A stretch of DNA of 64,000 nt from JAIQFF01 sp963725615 (GTDB lineage: Bacteria; Acidobacteriota; Terriglobia; Terriglobales; Acidobacteriaceae). The notes beneath the pieces are model-generated. The model ran no database searches. It saw nothing but the letters and a program-made list of their open reading frames with translations, and had not been told where the DNA came from. Location of the stretch: positions 186,001 to 250,000 of the forward strand of contig CAVRZO010000003.1 of the NCBI GenBank assembly GCA_963725615.1, in the 5' to 3' direction. The position numbers and the translations under genes are program-made. Below, one piece after another: positions 8,024 through 16,381 of this stretch (position 1 is its first letter; the number at the start of each line of letters is the position of its first letter).

Positions 8024-8905
8024 ATGCGCGTTGCCTTTTTAGGCTTGGGAATTATGGGACGGCCGATGGCGTCCAATCTGGTCAAGGCAGGTCACGAGGT
8101 TTCCGTCTGGAGCCGCACCGCCGGCAAGGGAGTGGAGGGCGCGCGCAGCGCGACCTCACCCGCTGACGCGGCACGCGGAGCCGAAGTCGTTTGGATGTGT
8201 GTTTCTGATACGAATGCAGTCCAGAACGTCCTGTTCGGACCGCAGGGGGTCGAGGAGTCGTTGGCGGAAGGCATGACCATCGTGGATTCCAGCACCATCT
8301 CGCCTTCGGCGACGCGCAAGTTTGCCGAGCTGGTGGGCGCCCACGGAGTGGGTTATGTGGATGCGCCCATGACGGGATCAAAGGTCGCGGCGGAAGCCGG
8401 GAGCCTTATTTTCATCGTAGGCGGAGATGAAGCGGTGATCGAGTCGCTGAAGCCGCTATTTGCCGCCATGGGCAAAGTGTTTTTCCGCATCGGCGAAACC
8501 GGCAAGGGACAGTGCGCCAAGCTGGTCATGAATCTTCAGATCGCGCTCATCTATGAGGGCTTCGCCGAGGGCCTCACGTTGGCCACCAAGCTGGGAGTGG
8601 ATGTCGAAAAACTGATGCCTGTGATTCAGGCGTCCATGATTCGCTCCGGAGTGGTCGACTACAAAGCCCCCTTTGTGATGAAACGCGATTTCACCCCCAA
8701 TTTTCCGCTACGACTCATGCACAAAGATATTCGCCTGACGCTCGAGGCCGCCAGAGAAGTTCGCGTCAAACTGCCGGCCCTCGAAACCGTGGAAGAAATC
8801 TACGAAATGGCCACCGAAGATGGACACCAGGATCTGGACTATGCCGCGACCCTGACGCTGCTGGAAAAGTGGGCCGGGGTTGAAGTAAAAGGCGCCTCAG
8901 CGTAG
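8024..8905 (+). CDS. NAD(P)-dependent beta-hydroxyacid dehydrogenase (GarR/GlxR-like)
   Basis: 293 residues. The N-terminal Rossmann fold is GLGIMGRPMASNLVKAGHEV (residues 6-25); the substrate motif is DAPMTGSKVAAEAG near 112, and the catalytic Lys lies in GETGKGQCAKLVMN near 165-172. The family reduces tartronate semialdehyde, succinate semialdehyde or related compounds, or oxidises 3-hydroxyisobutyrate. The adjacent glycerate kinase favours tartronate-semialdehyde reduction to glycerate (inference). The ribosome site AGGGGAG is about 8 bases before the ATG. A 114-base gap separates it from the kinase. Confidence 0.87.
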   Translation: MRVAFLGLGIMGRPMASNLVKAGHEVSVWSRTAGKGVEGARSATSPADAARGAEVVWMCVSDTNAVQNVLFGPQGVEESLAEGMTIVDSSTISPSATRKFAELVGAHGVGYVDAPMTGSKVAAEAGSLIFIVGGDEAVIESLKPLFAAMGKVFFRIGETGKGQCAKLVMNLQIALIYEGFAEGLTLATKLGVDVEKLMPVIQASMIRSGVVDYKAPFVMKRDFTPNFPLRLMHKDIRLTLEAAREVRVKLPALETVEEIYEMATEDGHQDLDYAATLTLLEKWAGVEVKGASA

Positions 8906-8927
8906 GGGCAAGGGGTTCGAGTGGGTC

Positions 8928-9100
8928 GTGTGGCCGCGGGCGACTCGCCCGCGAGCTGCCGGCTTCTCCTCGAACTGCGTGGAGACAGCCGCCCTCGGCT
9001 GTCCGGCCGACTCGAAGAGTCGGCAATCTATCAAATTAGAAATGATGCTTCTGAGATGATCCGGGCAATTCGCGGGCGAGTCGCCCGCGGCCACACCAAC
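8928..9100. repeat. REPIN-like pair, CGCGGGCGACTCGCCCGCG family, copy 1
   Basis: The left arm begins at 8928 with GTGTGGCCGCGGGCGACTC and the right arm ends near 9100 with the inverse. Each arm is itself a hairpin built on GCGGGCGA and TCGCCCGC. The central part is AT-richer and unrelated to other copies. A second separate hairpin, AGCCCGG with CCGGGCT, follows at 9122-9141. The element fills the gap between the dehydrogenase and the desaturase. Confidence 0.85.
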
Positions 9101-9252
9101 CACACAACCACACCTGCATATAGCCCGGGTATTACCGGGCTAGTACCTCCGTAACGTCTGTGTTTCTTCTATTACAGAAGTTTTACACGCGACAATTTCC
9201 CACCCTGCTAACTTAAGCCTTGGAAGCTCAATACCGGGTACAGGAAAAACAC

Positions 9253-10158
9253 ATGGCGATGGACCTCGAAGTCTTGGATCGAAAAGCAGCCGCGGATGAT
9301 GAAGTCAACTGGGTCACCGCGATTTTTATGGGCCTGTTTCACGTGGGGGCCATCGCGGCGTTGTTCTTTTTTACCTGGAAGGCGTTTCTGGTTTCGATGT
9401 TCCTGTGGTGGGTCTCCGGAAGCCTGGGTATCGGCATGGGCTACCACCGGCTGCTCACTCATCGCGGATACAAGACCCCCAAATGGGTCGAGTACGTCCT
9501 GACCACATGCGCCACGCTGGCGCTTGAAGGCGGGCCGATTTTCTGGGTCGCCACGCACCGCATCCATCACCAGCATTCTGATCAGGAAGGCGATCCGCAT
9601 TCGCCTCGCGACGGCAAGTGGTGGGCACACATGGGCTGGATCCTGACCGGCAAGTCGATGCACCACGACACGACTACGCTGGCCCGCTACGTTCCCGATC
9701 TTGCCAAAGATAAATTCCATGTCTGGATCACGAAATACCACTATGTACCGATGATCGTCCTCGGCGGCGTGTTGTTCGCCATCGGCGGCCTGCCGTTCCT
9801 GCTGTGGGGAGTTTTCTTCCGCACCGTGATCGGACTGCACACCACCTGGCTGGTAAATTCCGCCACGCACAGCTGGGGCTCGCGGCGTTTTGTTACCCGC
9901 GACCTCTCCACCAACAGCTGGTGGGTTGCGTTGCTCACCTTCGGAGAGGGCTGGCACAACAACCACCATGCTCATCCGGTTTCCGCCCGCCATGGTTTGA
10001 AATGGTACGAGATTGATTTCAACTGGTACGGCATCTGGGCGCTGACCAAGTTGGGTCTGGCGCGCCAGGTCTACCGCGTAAAGCTCTCCGAACTTAGCCA
10101 ACAGGAAAAAGAACAGGGAGCTCCCGCAGAAGCGCGCCCCGAACTAGTCTCAGCATAG
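9253..10158 (+). CDS. Membrane fatty-acid (acyl-CoA) desaturase
   Basis: 301 residues from ATG 9253 (an in-frame TTG at 9220 would add 11). The three di-iron histidine boxes are clear: HRLLTH near 65-70, HRIHH at 102-106 and HNNHH at 235-239, separated by hydrophobic segments that form the usual four-helix membrane core. This is the delta-9 stearoyl-CoA/acyl-lipid desaturase pattern; it introduces a double bond into fatty acyl chains at the cytoplasmic membrane and needs an electron donor. The start at 9253 is preceded by ACAGGAAAAACAC, a weak ribosome site. Flanked on both sides by paired repeats. Confidence 0.92.
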   Translation: MAMDLEVLDRKAAADDEVNWVTAIFMGLFHVGAIAALFFFTWKAFLVSMFLWWVSGSLGIGMGYHRLLTHRGYKTPKWVEYVLTTCATLALEGGPIFWVATHRIHHQHSDQEGDPHSPRDGKWWAHMGWILTGKSMHHDTTTLARYVPDLAKDKFHVWITKYHYVPMIVLGGVLFAIGGLPFLLWGVFFRTVIGLHTTWLVNSATHSWGSRRFVTRDLSTNSWWVALLTFGEGWHNNHHAHPVSARHGLKWYEIDFNWYGIWALTKLGLARQVYRVKLSELSQQEKEQGAPAEARPELVSA

Positions 10159-10167
10159 GGATGTGTT

Positions 10168-10286
10168 GTGTGGGGCGGGCGCCCTCGCCCGCCGCCTTTG
10201 ACTCTGACGTTAGCCAGAAAATCTCTAAGAACCAACCTCAGAACCAACCTCAAAAGCGGCGGGCGAGGGCGCCCGCCCTACACACT
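10168..10286. repeat. REPIN-like pair, GGGCGCCCTCGCCC family, copy 1
   Basis: The left arm at about 10168-10200 and the right arm at about 10251-10286 are near-perfect reverse complements. Each contains the hairpin GGCGGGCGCCCTCGCCCGCC or its inverse. The middle has a tandem AACCAACCTCAG duplication. The right arm abuts the promoter of the histidine kinase gene. Other copies are at 19720, 26519 and 47540. Confidence 0.9.
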
Positions 10287-10303
10287 CTTCCTCATCTACG
10301 CGG

Positions 10304-10309
10304 TAGAAT
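10304..10309 (+). promoter_or_regulatory. -10 hexamer TAGAAT of the histidine kinase gene
   Basis: TAGAAT, then the 6-base spacer CCTGCC, then ATG at 10316. No ribosome site. Candidate leaderless promoter placed directly after the repeat at 10168-10286. Confidence 0.5.
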
Positions 10310-10315
10310 CCTGCC

Positions 10316-11221
10316 ATGCGTATCAGCAGCCGCCGCAGGGCCATTGCCTTTTTCGTCGTTCTGGGCGTTTGCCTGGTGCTGCTGGCGGTCGGACTGAATG
10401 TCGGCTGGATCATTCTCAACTGGCGCGAAGGCGTTCTGCTTTTTCTCGGCGTAATTTTCTTCGCCTTGCTGATCGCCGGGATGATCGTGAATACCAGCTT
10501 CCTGATACGCGAAATTCGCCGCAACGAACAGCATGACAGCTTCATCAATGCTGTGACTCACGAATTGAAAACGCCCATCGCTTCCATCCGGCTTTATCTT
10601 CAAACCTTGCAGCATCGCGATGTGGATGAAGCCCAGCGCCGCGAGTTCTATCGTCTGATGCTGGATGATACCGATCGCCTCATGGGTACCGTTGACCAGG
10701 TTCTCAAAGCCGGAGAAGCCGGCCACAAGCGCCAGGACCGGCGCGTCCCCGTGGACTTCAGCGGACTGGTTCGCGAGTGCGTGGAGGTGGCGCGCGCCAG
10801 CCATCACCTCCCGCCCGAAGCTCTGCGCTATGAGCAATCAGTCAACCACGGCGCCTCCGCCGGCGTTTTGGGCGATTCCGAGGAGCTGCGCGCGGCGATT
10901 TCGAACGTGCTGGACAACGCCGTCAAGTATTCCCGCGATCAGGTGGACATCTCGGTGCGTCTCGATACTCCAGATGAAAAGCGAGTAACGTTGAGCGTCC
11001 GCGACCAGGGGGTAGGAATTCCGGCGGAAGAGTTGAAACGCATCTTCAAACGTTTTTACCGCGTCTCCAATCGCTCGCAGAGCCATGTGAAGGGAACTGG
11101 CCTCGGTCTTTTCATCGTACGCGCCATAGCCCGAAAACACGGCGGCCGGGTATTTGCCGAGAGCGAGGGTGAAGGCCGGGGCACGAGGGTAGTCATGGAG
11201 CTGCCAAGGGTGAGCTTGTGA
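10316..11221 (+). CDS. Membrane-bound sensor histidine kinase, minimal sensor
   Basis: 301 residues. Two N-terminal membrane segments (about 9-27 and 38-58) are joined by a loop of roughly ten residues, so there is almost no extracytoplasmic sensor. The HisKA domain has the phospho-acceptor His in FINAVTHELKTP near 83. The ATPase domain shows the N box (ISNVLDNAVKYS), G1 (VRDQGVGIP), F (RFYR) and G2 (KGTGLGLFIV) motifs. It should phosphorylate the OmpR-type regulator at 11479, from which it is separated by a 206-base palindromic repeat. The signal may come from the membrane or a partner protein. Confidence 0.9.
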   Translation: MRISSRRRAIAFFVVLGVCLVLLAVGLNVGWIILNWREGVLLFLGVIFFALLIAGMIVNTSFLIREIRRNEQHDSFINAVTHELKTPIASIRLYLQTLQHRDVDEAQRREFYRLMLDDTDRLMGTVDQVLKAGEAGHKRQDRRVPVDFSGLVRECVEVARASHHLPPEALRYEQSVNHGASAGVLGDSEELRAAISNVLDNAVKYSRDQVDISVRLDTPDEKRVTLSVRDQGVGIPAEELKRIFKRFYRVSNRSQSHVKGTGLGLFIVRAIARKHGGRVFAESEGEGRGTRVVMELPRVSL

Positions 11222-11245
11222 CCGTGGGTGCCGTCTCCAAAGAGA

Positions 11246-11451
11246 GTGTCATCCTGAGCGCGGTCTTCCGACCTGCGAAGCAGGACGGAAGCAAGCGAAG
11301 GACCTGTGCATTCCTCTCTGCTCTCCGATGAGCAAGGGGAACCGTGGTGAAAGATGATCGCGAGCCCGGCACAACGATCGCTGGAAAATGCAGAGGTCCT
11401 TCGTCGGGAACCCTTCGCTACACGAAGGCCTCCACTTCCTCAGGATGACAC
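11246..11451. repeat. GTCATCCTGAG/GAAGGACC composite palindrome, copy A
   Basis: The ends are a perfect 12-bp inverted repeat, GTGTCATCCTGA (11246-11257) with TCAGGATGACAC (11440-11451). Inside are GAAGGACC and GGTCCTTCG, each next to a variable hairpin such as CTTCCGACCTGCGAAGCAGG. It lies between the genes of a two-component pair. Related copies are at 34651, 48501, 58984 and 61592. Confidence 0.88.
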
Positions 11452-11478
11452 GATTTCCAGATACACTCAGAGTTCTGA

Positions 11479-12252
11479 ATGAGTCACGTTCTGATTGTTG
11501 AAGACGAAGCCCACTTGGCCAAAGGTTTGCAGTTCAACCTGGAGGCCGAAGGACACTCCGTTACCGTCGTGGGCAACGGCGAACGGGCGTTGGATTTGCT
11601 CCTGGGGCAATCCAGCGAACGCGCTGAATTCGACGCGGTCGTTCTCGACGTCATGCTGCCGGGCAAAGACGGCTTCACGGTAGCTACGGAATTACGCGCC
11701 GCCAAACAATATGTCCCGGTGCTCATGCTCACCGCGCGGGGGCGGCCGGAAGATGTGCTCAAAGGTTTTGCCTCGGGCGCCGACGACTATCTTCCTAAGC
11801 CTTTCGAGCTTCCTATCCTGCTGGCTCGACTGCAGGGGTTGTTACGGCGCCGGGAATGGATGCGGCAGAGTCCGGCCGCGAAAGCCGCCGCCGTGGAGTA
11901 CGAGACGTTTTCGTTTCACGGCCGGACCATCGATTTCGGAAAGCTGGAGTTACGGGTCAACGGAAACACCATCCAGTTGACGCTGATGGAGGCGGAACTG
12001 CTCCGCCATCTCATCCGAAATCAGGGGAGGATCGTCTCCCGCAAATCGATTCTTGAAGAAGTGTGGGGTTTGCACGAGGACACCGACACTCGCGCCATCG
12101 ATAACTTCGTGGTTCGCCTGCGACGCTACATTGAGGATAATCCCGCCGAACCGCGGCATCTGCTCACGGTTCGCGGCGTGGGCTATCGCTTCGTGCCCGA
12201 GCCAGATAAAGATCCGGACAAAGATCCGGAAAAAGATAAGCGGCAGGCGTGA
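11479..12252 (+). CDS. OmpR-family response regulator
   Basis: 257 residues. The receiver domain (about 3-120) has the acidic pocket VEDE, the phospho-acceptor Asp in AVVLDVMLPGKDG near 57 and Lys in YLPKPFE near 108. A C-terminal winged-helix DNA-binding domain (about 140-240) ends in TVRGVGYRFVPEP. Partner of the upstream histidine kinase. The extreme C-terminus is a tandem acidic/basic tail (DPDKDPEKDK) written by a short DNA tandem repeat. A TACACT lies 11 bases before the ATG, so the leader would be about 4 bases and no ribosome site fits. Confidence 0.92.
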   Translation: MSHVLIVEDEAHLAKGLQFNLEAEGHSVTVVGNGERALDLLLGQSSERAEFDAVVLDVMLPGKDGFTVATELRAAKQYVPVLMLTARGRPEDVLKGFASGADDYLPKPFELPILLARLQGLLRRREWMRQSPAAKAAAVEYETFSFHGRTIDFGKLELRVNGNTIQLTLMEAELLRHLIRNQGRIVSRKSILEEVWGLHEDTDTRAIDNFVVRLRRYIEDNPAEPRHLLTVRGVGYRFVPEPDKDPDKDPEKDKRQA

Positions 12253-12255
12253 AGG

Positions 12256-13941
12256 CTACTGGTGGCGGCCGAGATTGGAAATGAGATTTTCCCTGTGCCT
12301 GAGGGCGATCCCATCGACTCGCCCCAGGGCGAAGACATAAGCCGCGAAAGCGAAAGCTGCGGGCAGTAAAAAGATCAGTGGTTCGATCCAGGAATCCTCA
12401 TATCCGCGCGAAAGCCAGAGCATGGTCGCGCCCACGCCGAACAGGGCTCCTCGAATGGCAAAACTTGCCAGCACGGTGGTCAGGGAGGCTCTTTGTCTGC
12501 CAAATACTCCTGCCTCGATCCGGCTGGGAGAATAGATCGAGAACAGGTTCCCAGCGGCGAGATCAATCGGCAGGACAAAGAGAATTCCCCCCAAGGTGGC
12601 CAGGGTCACGCCAAGGGATGGAGGCCGGTAAAGTAAACCCGTCCCCAGCCACACCAGCAGGACTTCTACCGCGAAAACGGCTGTGTGCGCCAGATTCTTT
12701 CCCAGCATGATTTGCCGGAAACGAACCGGCGAAGCGAAGAAAAACTGGGTACCGTTTCCGTCCGCACCAAAATTGTTGTACGAGAGATTGGTCAGCAAGA
12801 GCAGCGAGTAGGCGGCGCCCAGCGGAAAGGTTAGTTGAGGGGCATGCGCAAACAGGCCCTCGTTGTTTCCCGAGCTGCGAAAAACCGCCAGCATGAACAG
12901 AGGCACGATCAGAGTGAAAAGCATCGGCCCGCTGCGACTGAGATAGCGCAACTCTTTTTCGAAAACCGCGGCGACCGGTCCGGGAAGTCCCGGCAAATTC
13001 CATCCCGGGCGAACCGCCGGAAGCCCGCCGGACAAGGCTTTGCGCCCCGCCGACTCGCTGAGACTCTCGCCCCGATACTCTGCCCGCAAACGAAAATTCA
13101 AGAGCCAGAGGAACGCAATTCCATAGCACACCAGGAGCAGGAATGGGATCCCAGTGGTCGTGGCAATATTGGATCCAGGTGGCCTCTGCGCCGCTCCCGC
13201 AATTGCGGCCGCGGCAAGGCCCGGCGGAAGCGGCCGTTGCGCACTTGAGATTTCCTGTCCCAGGATTCTGGTCTCGGGTATGGACCGATGCTCATACACT
13301 GCGATCAACGGACCGATCAACTGGAAACTAAGGATAAAAAGGAAGAAAAGAATGCCCATGATTTCGCGAGTGCGCCGCTGGGCTAACCAGCGTTCCAACC
13401 AGGCGAAGAGCACGCGTGCCAGAATCAGGTTGACCACGGCGAACGTCAGGAGCACGATCGTAGCCCAGGCAAGCAGACTCGGCCGAGCGACGCCGATGCC
13501 GATATCAATCCCGAGCAACCACAGGCCGGCCACAGCCGTTGCCGGATCCAGCGATCCGGAGACCACGCGTATTAGAAAATACGAGCGATAGCTCAGAGGG
13601 AAACGCAGGAGATTCGAAGATTCGACATTCTGGGTAAACGCCGTCGCCATTAACGGAAACAGCTGCCAAAAAAGGAACACAGGCCAGAGTAGACCTCCAA
13701 GCCACGCCGCATTCTTTTGCGAAATCACAAACCAGGCAGCCCCGCCCAGGCCCACAGCGCCGCCGATGCCACCGGCCGCAAAAGCCAGTCCGACAAAAAT
13801 GCGTGAGGCCAGTTCCAACCGGCCGCGAAAAGTTCGCAAAGAATTGGCGAAGATTCGCCAACGCAGTTCGGCGACTGCCATGAGTTGCTGGCGTGCGTGT
13901 GGAGCCGAACTCAGCCTGTCGGGTGTTATTGTCCCAGTCAT
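12256..13941 (-). CDS. ABC exporter permease subunit
   Basis: 561 residues with about 10-12 hydrophobic segments, dense in the first 200 and last 300 residues and separated by a cytoplasmic loop near residues 285-325 (RLRAEYRGESLSESAGRK). No ATPase motifs. It lies 84 bases downstream of the ABC ATPase gene on the same strand and is its probable membrane partner. The substrate is not evident. It ends 3 bases from the convergent response regulator. The start is MTGTITPDRL at 13941 with a poor ribosome site. Confidence 0.82.
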   Translation of the reverse strand: MTGTITPDRLSSAPHARQQLMAVAELRWRIFANSLRTFRGRLELASRIFVGLAFAAGGIGGAVGLGGAAWFVISQKNAAWLGGLLWPVFLFWQLFPLMATAFTQNVESSNLLRFPLSYRSYFLIRVVSGSLDPATAVAGLWLLGIDIGIGVARPSLLAWATIVLLTFAVVNLILARVLFAWLERWLAQRRTREIMGILFFLFILSFQLIGPLIAVYEHRSIPETRILGQEISSAQRPLPPGLAAAAIAGAAQRPPGSNIATTTGIPFLLLVCYGIAFLWLLNFRLRAEYRGESLSESAGRKALSGGLPAVRPGWNLPGLPGPVAAVFEKELRYLSRSGPMLFTLIVPLFMLAVFRSSGNNEGLFAHAPQLTFPLGAAYSLLLLTNLSYNNFGADGNGTQFFFASPVRFRQIMLGKNLAHTAVFAVEVLLVWLGTGLLYRPPSLGVTLATLGGILFVLPIDLAAGNLFSIYSPSRIEAGVFGRQRASLTTVLASFAIRGALFGVGATMLWLSRGYEDSWIEPLIFLLPAAFAFAAYVFALGRVDGIALRHRENLISNLGRHQ

Positions 13942-13966
13942 CCTCGGCTTAACCTAACTGTGGAGC

Positions 13967-14025
13967 ACACGTCCTCGCCCGTCATGACAGGCTCGTGCAT
14001 GACGGGCGGGACGCCCGTCCTCCAT
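13967..14025. repeat. GGGACGCCCGTCC hairpin repeat in the ABC operon
   Basis: The gap between the ATPase and permease genes contains CCCGTCATGACAGGC..GCATGACGGGCGGGACGCCCGTCCTCC (interrupted here), a nested palindrome. The same GGAGGACGCCCGTCCTCC core recurs at 34810-34827 inside another repeat. Confidence 0.65.
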
Positions 14026-14841
14026 CTAACCCAACCACGATAATTCCTGGCCGTTGCTTCGCGATCCGCCCACGATGAGGAGAAATATCTGTTCCAGAGT
14101 TAGTTTCTCCCCGGGAGAAACGCCTGCTGCTCCGACCGGAAGGCCTGCTGATCGTGCCTCCACTCCGGCTCGCAATTCTTCGATGGACCCCTGGGCCACC
14201 AGCCGTCCACGATGAATGATGCCGACATGAGTGCACAACCGTTCGACGATCTCGAGTACGTGCGAAGTCAGGAAGACAGTTGCGCCGCGCGCGATCATCC
14301 GTTGCAGCATGGCTTTGAGCGTGCCGGCGGCGATGGCGTCCACGCCCTCGAATGGCTCGTCCAGAAAGAGAACTCTCGGCCCGTGGATCACTGCCGCCGC
14401 CAATGCCAGTTTCTTTTGCATGCCGTGCGAGTAGTCCGTGACCAGCGCCTTGGGCTGGTCGGTGAGCTGCATGAAGTCGAGCAACTCTGCGGTGCGCTTG
14501 GCTGCGGTCTCGCGATCGAGACCATACATCCGGCCAACGAAATTCAAATACTCCGACCCGGTCAATCTTCCAAACAACGCCATGCCTTCCGGCACGACTC
14601 CGATCTGCCGTTTCACCTCGACCATGTTGCTGACCAGATCGAGGCCGAGAATCTGTATTCGCCCAGCGGTGGGCGCGAGCAAGCCGGTGAGCATCTTGAT
14701 GGTCGTGGATTTGCCCGCGCCGTTCGGTCCCAGAAACCCGAAAAACTGGCCCGGCGCTACTCTCAAGTTCACGTCTTCGACGGCGACGAGGTCTCCAAAG
14801 CGCCGCGTCAGATTTTCGGTGGAAATGGTAGGAGAGACCAT
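14026..14841 (-). CDS. ABC transporter ATP-binding subunit
   Basis: 271 residues. Walker A GPNGAGKST near residue 39, Q-loop region, signature motif DYSHGMQKK near 138 (a variant of LSGGQ, as in many ABC-2 exporters), Walker B VLFLDEPFEG near 160 and the switch His in FLTSH near 190. The C-terminal 60 residues are an ABC-2-type extension. It pairs with the permease at 12256-13941. A TAGAGT sits 10 bases before the ATG, which would leave a leader of only a few bases. Confidence 0.93.
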   Translation of the reverse strand: MVSPTISTENLTRRFGDLVAVEDVNLRVAPGQFFGFLGPNGAGKSTTIKMLTGLLAPTAGRIQILGLDLVSNMVEVKRQIGVVPEGMALFGRLTGSEYLNFVGRMYGLDRETAAKRTAELLDFMQLTDQPKALVTDYSHGMQKKLALAAAVIHGPRVLFLDEPFEGVDAIAAGTLKAMLQRMIARGATVFLTSHVLEIVERLCTHVGIIHRGRLVAQGSIEELRAGVEARSAGLPVGAAGVSPGEKLTLEQIFLLIVGGSRSNGQELSWLG

Positions 14842-14978
14842 GAAAGTTTCGACTCTAGCACAACCGAAGCCCGCTGGAAGAGGCTCCGGGAGGGGGAAGC
14901 GGCGGTTATTACGATGGTGATCTCGCGTACCGCCGAATAGACGGGAACAATAGAAGTCTCGCCGGAGTCTGAGTTAAA

Positions 14979-15411
14979 GTGCGACAAAACTCGCGGTCGT
15001 CGCGCCTTATTAGCAACATCGACGTCAGCGCTCTTGCTGCCGTCCTGTTCGTGCTGCTTTTTATGTTCATGATGCTGACTGCAATCCCACACTATGGAGT
15101 GTCGGCCGACTTGCCGAAGGTCTGGCATCCCAAATCCATGCCAGGCGCCAGGCGAGAAGACTGCTCTGACCGTCGATATCCTGCGCGACGGCATGATCTA
15201 TTTCGGCCACGGGCCGACCAAGCCTGACGACTTACCTGCACAAATTCGAGAACGTGTCAGGCGGGGCGCTGAGAAGAAGATCTACATTCGAGCCGATGGG
15301 CGCGCCCGATACGGAACTGTCCGCGAAGTGCTGGATGCAATTCGTTCCGCAGGAGTGGAAAGGATCGCGTTTCTGGCTTATCAGCGGCGCGCTACATCAT
15401 CTGGCTCGTAA
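14979..15411 (+). pseudogene. exbD: ExbD/TolR-like biopolymer transport protein, frameshifted
   Basis: The first part, from GTG 14979, encodes a short cytoplasmic N-terminus, an ExbD-type TM segment (SALAAVLFVLLFMFMML) and the start of the periplasmic domain ending PKSMPGARRED. The rest of the family (LTVDILRDGMIYFG to IYIRADGRARYGTVREVLDA and VERIAFL) continues in another frame. Removing one T near 15162 restores a single reading frame of about 143 residues. No ExbB or TonB gene is nearby. Either a real pseudogene or a one-base sequencing error. Confidence 0.8.
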
Positions 15412-15455
15412 ACCCTCCCCTGTGGTCCTACCATCGCACTCTACCGAATCGCGGC

Positions 15456-15461
15456 TATAAT
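15456..15461 (+). promoter_or_regulatory. -10 hexamer TATAAT of the heme/HAMP protein gene
   Basis: A perfect TATAAT ends 9 bases before ATG 15471. A GTG at 15462 is immediately adjacent to the hexamer and is therefore an unlikely start. No ribosome site is present. Confidence 0.55.
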
Positions 15462-15470
15462 GTGGCCGCT

Positions 15471-16349
15471 ATGAGATTGCTCATAAAATTCAACCTCGTG
15501 CTGATACTGGTTTTTGGCTCTGGCGTTGCGCTCGCCGGGTATCTGTCGCAGCAGTTCCTGGAGCGCAGCGCACGCGATCAAGTGTTGGAACAGGCACGCC
15601 TGATGATGGGAGCGGCCGGGGGCATGCGTACCTACACTTCCAAGCAGGTGGGTCCTTTGTTGAAGGCGCACCAACAGCGCATCAATCGCTTTCTGCCCCA
15701 GACCGTGCCGGCATACTCGGCCACCGAGGTCTTCACCTATCTGCGCTCTACCTATCCCGACTACAGCTATAAGGAAGCTTCCCTGAATCCGACCAATCTG
15801 CGCAATCGCGCCGTGGACTGGGAAACCGATGTCATACAGATTTTCCGCAATCACCCGGAGCTGAAAGAGTTCTCTTCGGAGCGCGAGACTCCAGCCGGCC
15901 GCGTTCTCTTTCTGGCTAAACCGCTGGTCGTGGACATGCCCTGTCTGCAATGTCACAGCACCCCTGACAAGGCCCCGCCGGCCATGATCAAGGTTTACGG
16001 TGAAGACCACGGATTTGGCTGGAACGTGGGCGAGCCCATCGCCGCGCAAGTCGTGTCGGTCCCCATGACGGTCCCACTGAACATCGCGAACCAGGCCTTT
16101 AAGACCCTGATGTTCTCTCTCGGCGGTATTTCCTTGCTGACGCTTATTTTTCTTGATCTGGCCATCATTCTGGTCGTGATCCGTCCCGTGACCCGTCTCG
16201 CGAGAACGGCCGACCGGATCAGCAACGGCGACCTGAATGTGCCGGAGATTCCGGCCAAAGGTTCGGATGAGATCGCCGATCTCGCGCGCTCATTTAACCG
16301 GATGTATCTCAGCCTGGTGAAGGCGATCCGGATGCTGGAATCGCAGTGA
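15471..16349 (+). CDS. Tll0287-like heme domain (DUF3365) plus HAMP membrane protein
   Basis: 292 residues. An N-terminal TM segment (about 3-22) is followed by an extracytoplasmic domain containing a c-type heme motif, MPCLQCHS (CxxCH), near residues 157-163, as in Tll0287-like/DUF3365 sensors. A second TM segment (about 216-238) leads into a HAMP domain (RPVTRLARTADRISNGDL). The protein ends at MLESQ just after HAMP, with no kinase, cyclase or methyl-accepting output. It converges on the Ser/Thr kinase gene, with 32 bases between the stops. A redox or ligand sensor acting through a partner is inferred. Confidence 0.85.
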   Translation: MRLLIKFNLVLILVFGSGVALAGYLSQQFLERSARDQVLEQARLMMGAAGGMRTYTSKQVGPLLKAHQQRINRFLPQTVPAYSATEVFTYLRSTYPDYSYKEASLNPTNLRNRAVDWETDVIQIFRNHPELKEFSSERETPAGRVLFLAKPLVVDMPCLQCHSTPDKAPPAMIKVYGEDHGFGWNVGEPIAAQVVSVPMTVPLNIANQAFKTLMFSLGGISLLTLIFLDLAIILVVIRPVTRLARTADRISNGDLNVPEIPAKGSDEIADLARSFNRMYLSLVKAIRMLESQ

Positions 16350-16381
16350 AGATGAGCAGGAAGCGGCTCACGTCCTGAGTT

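Noticed and set aside
8928..9100. Repeat arrays as CRISPR
   Set aside because: The intergenic repeats are inverted pairs of differing length, not regularly spaced direct repeats, and there are no cas genes in the window.
9122..9141. AGCCCGG/CCGGGCT hairpin as a terminator
   Set aside because: Good stem but no T-run follows on either strand; treated as part of the repeat-rich spacer.
9208..10101. Long minus-strand frame of about 297 codons opposite the desaturase
   Set aside because: It is the antisense of a clear desaturase gene with three histidine boxes; the minus-strand product has no recognisable domain and no start signal.
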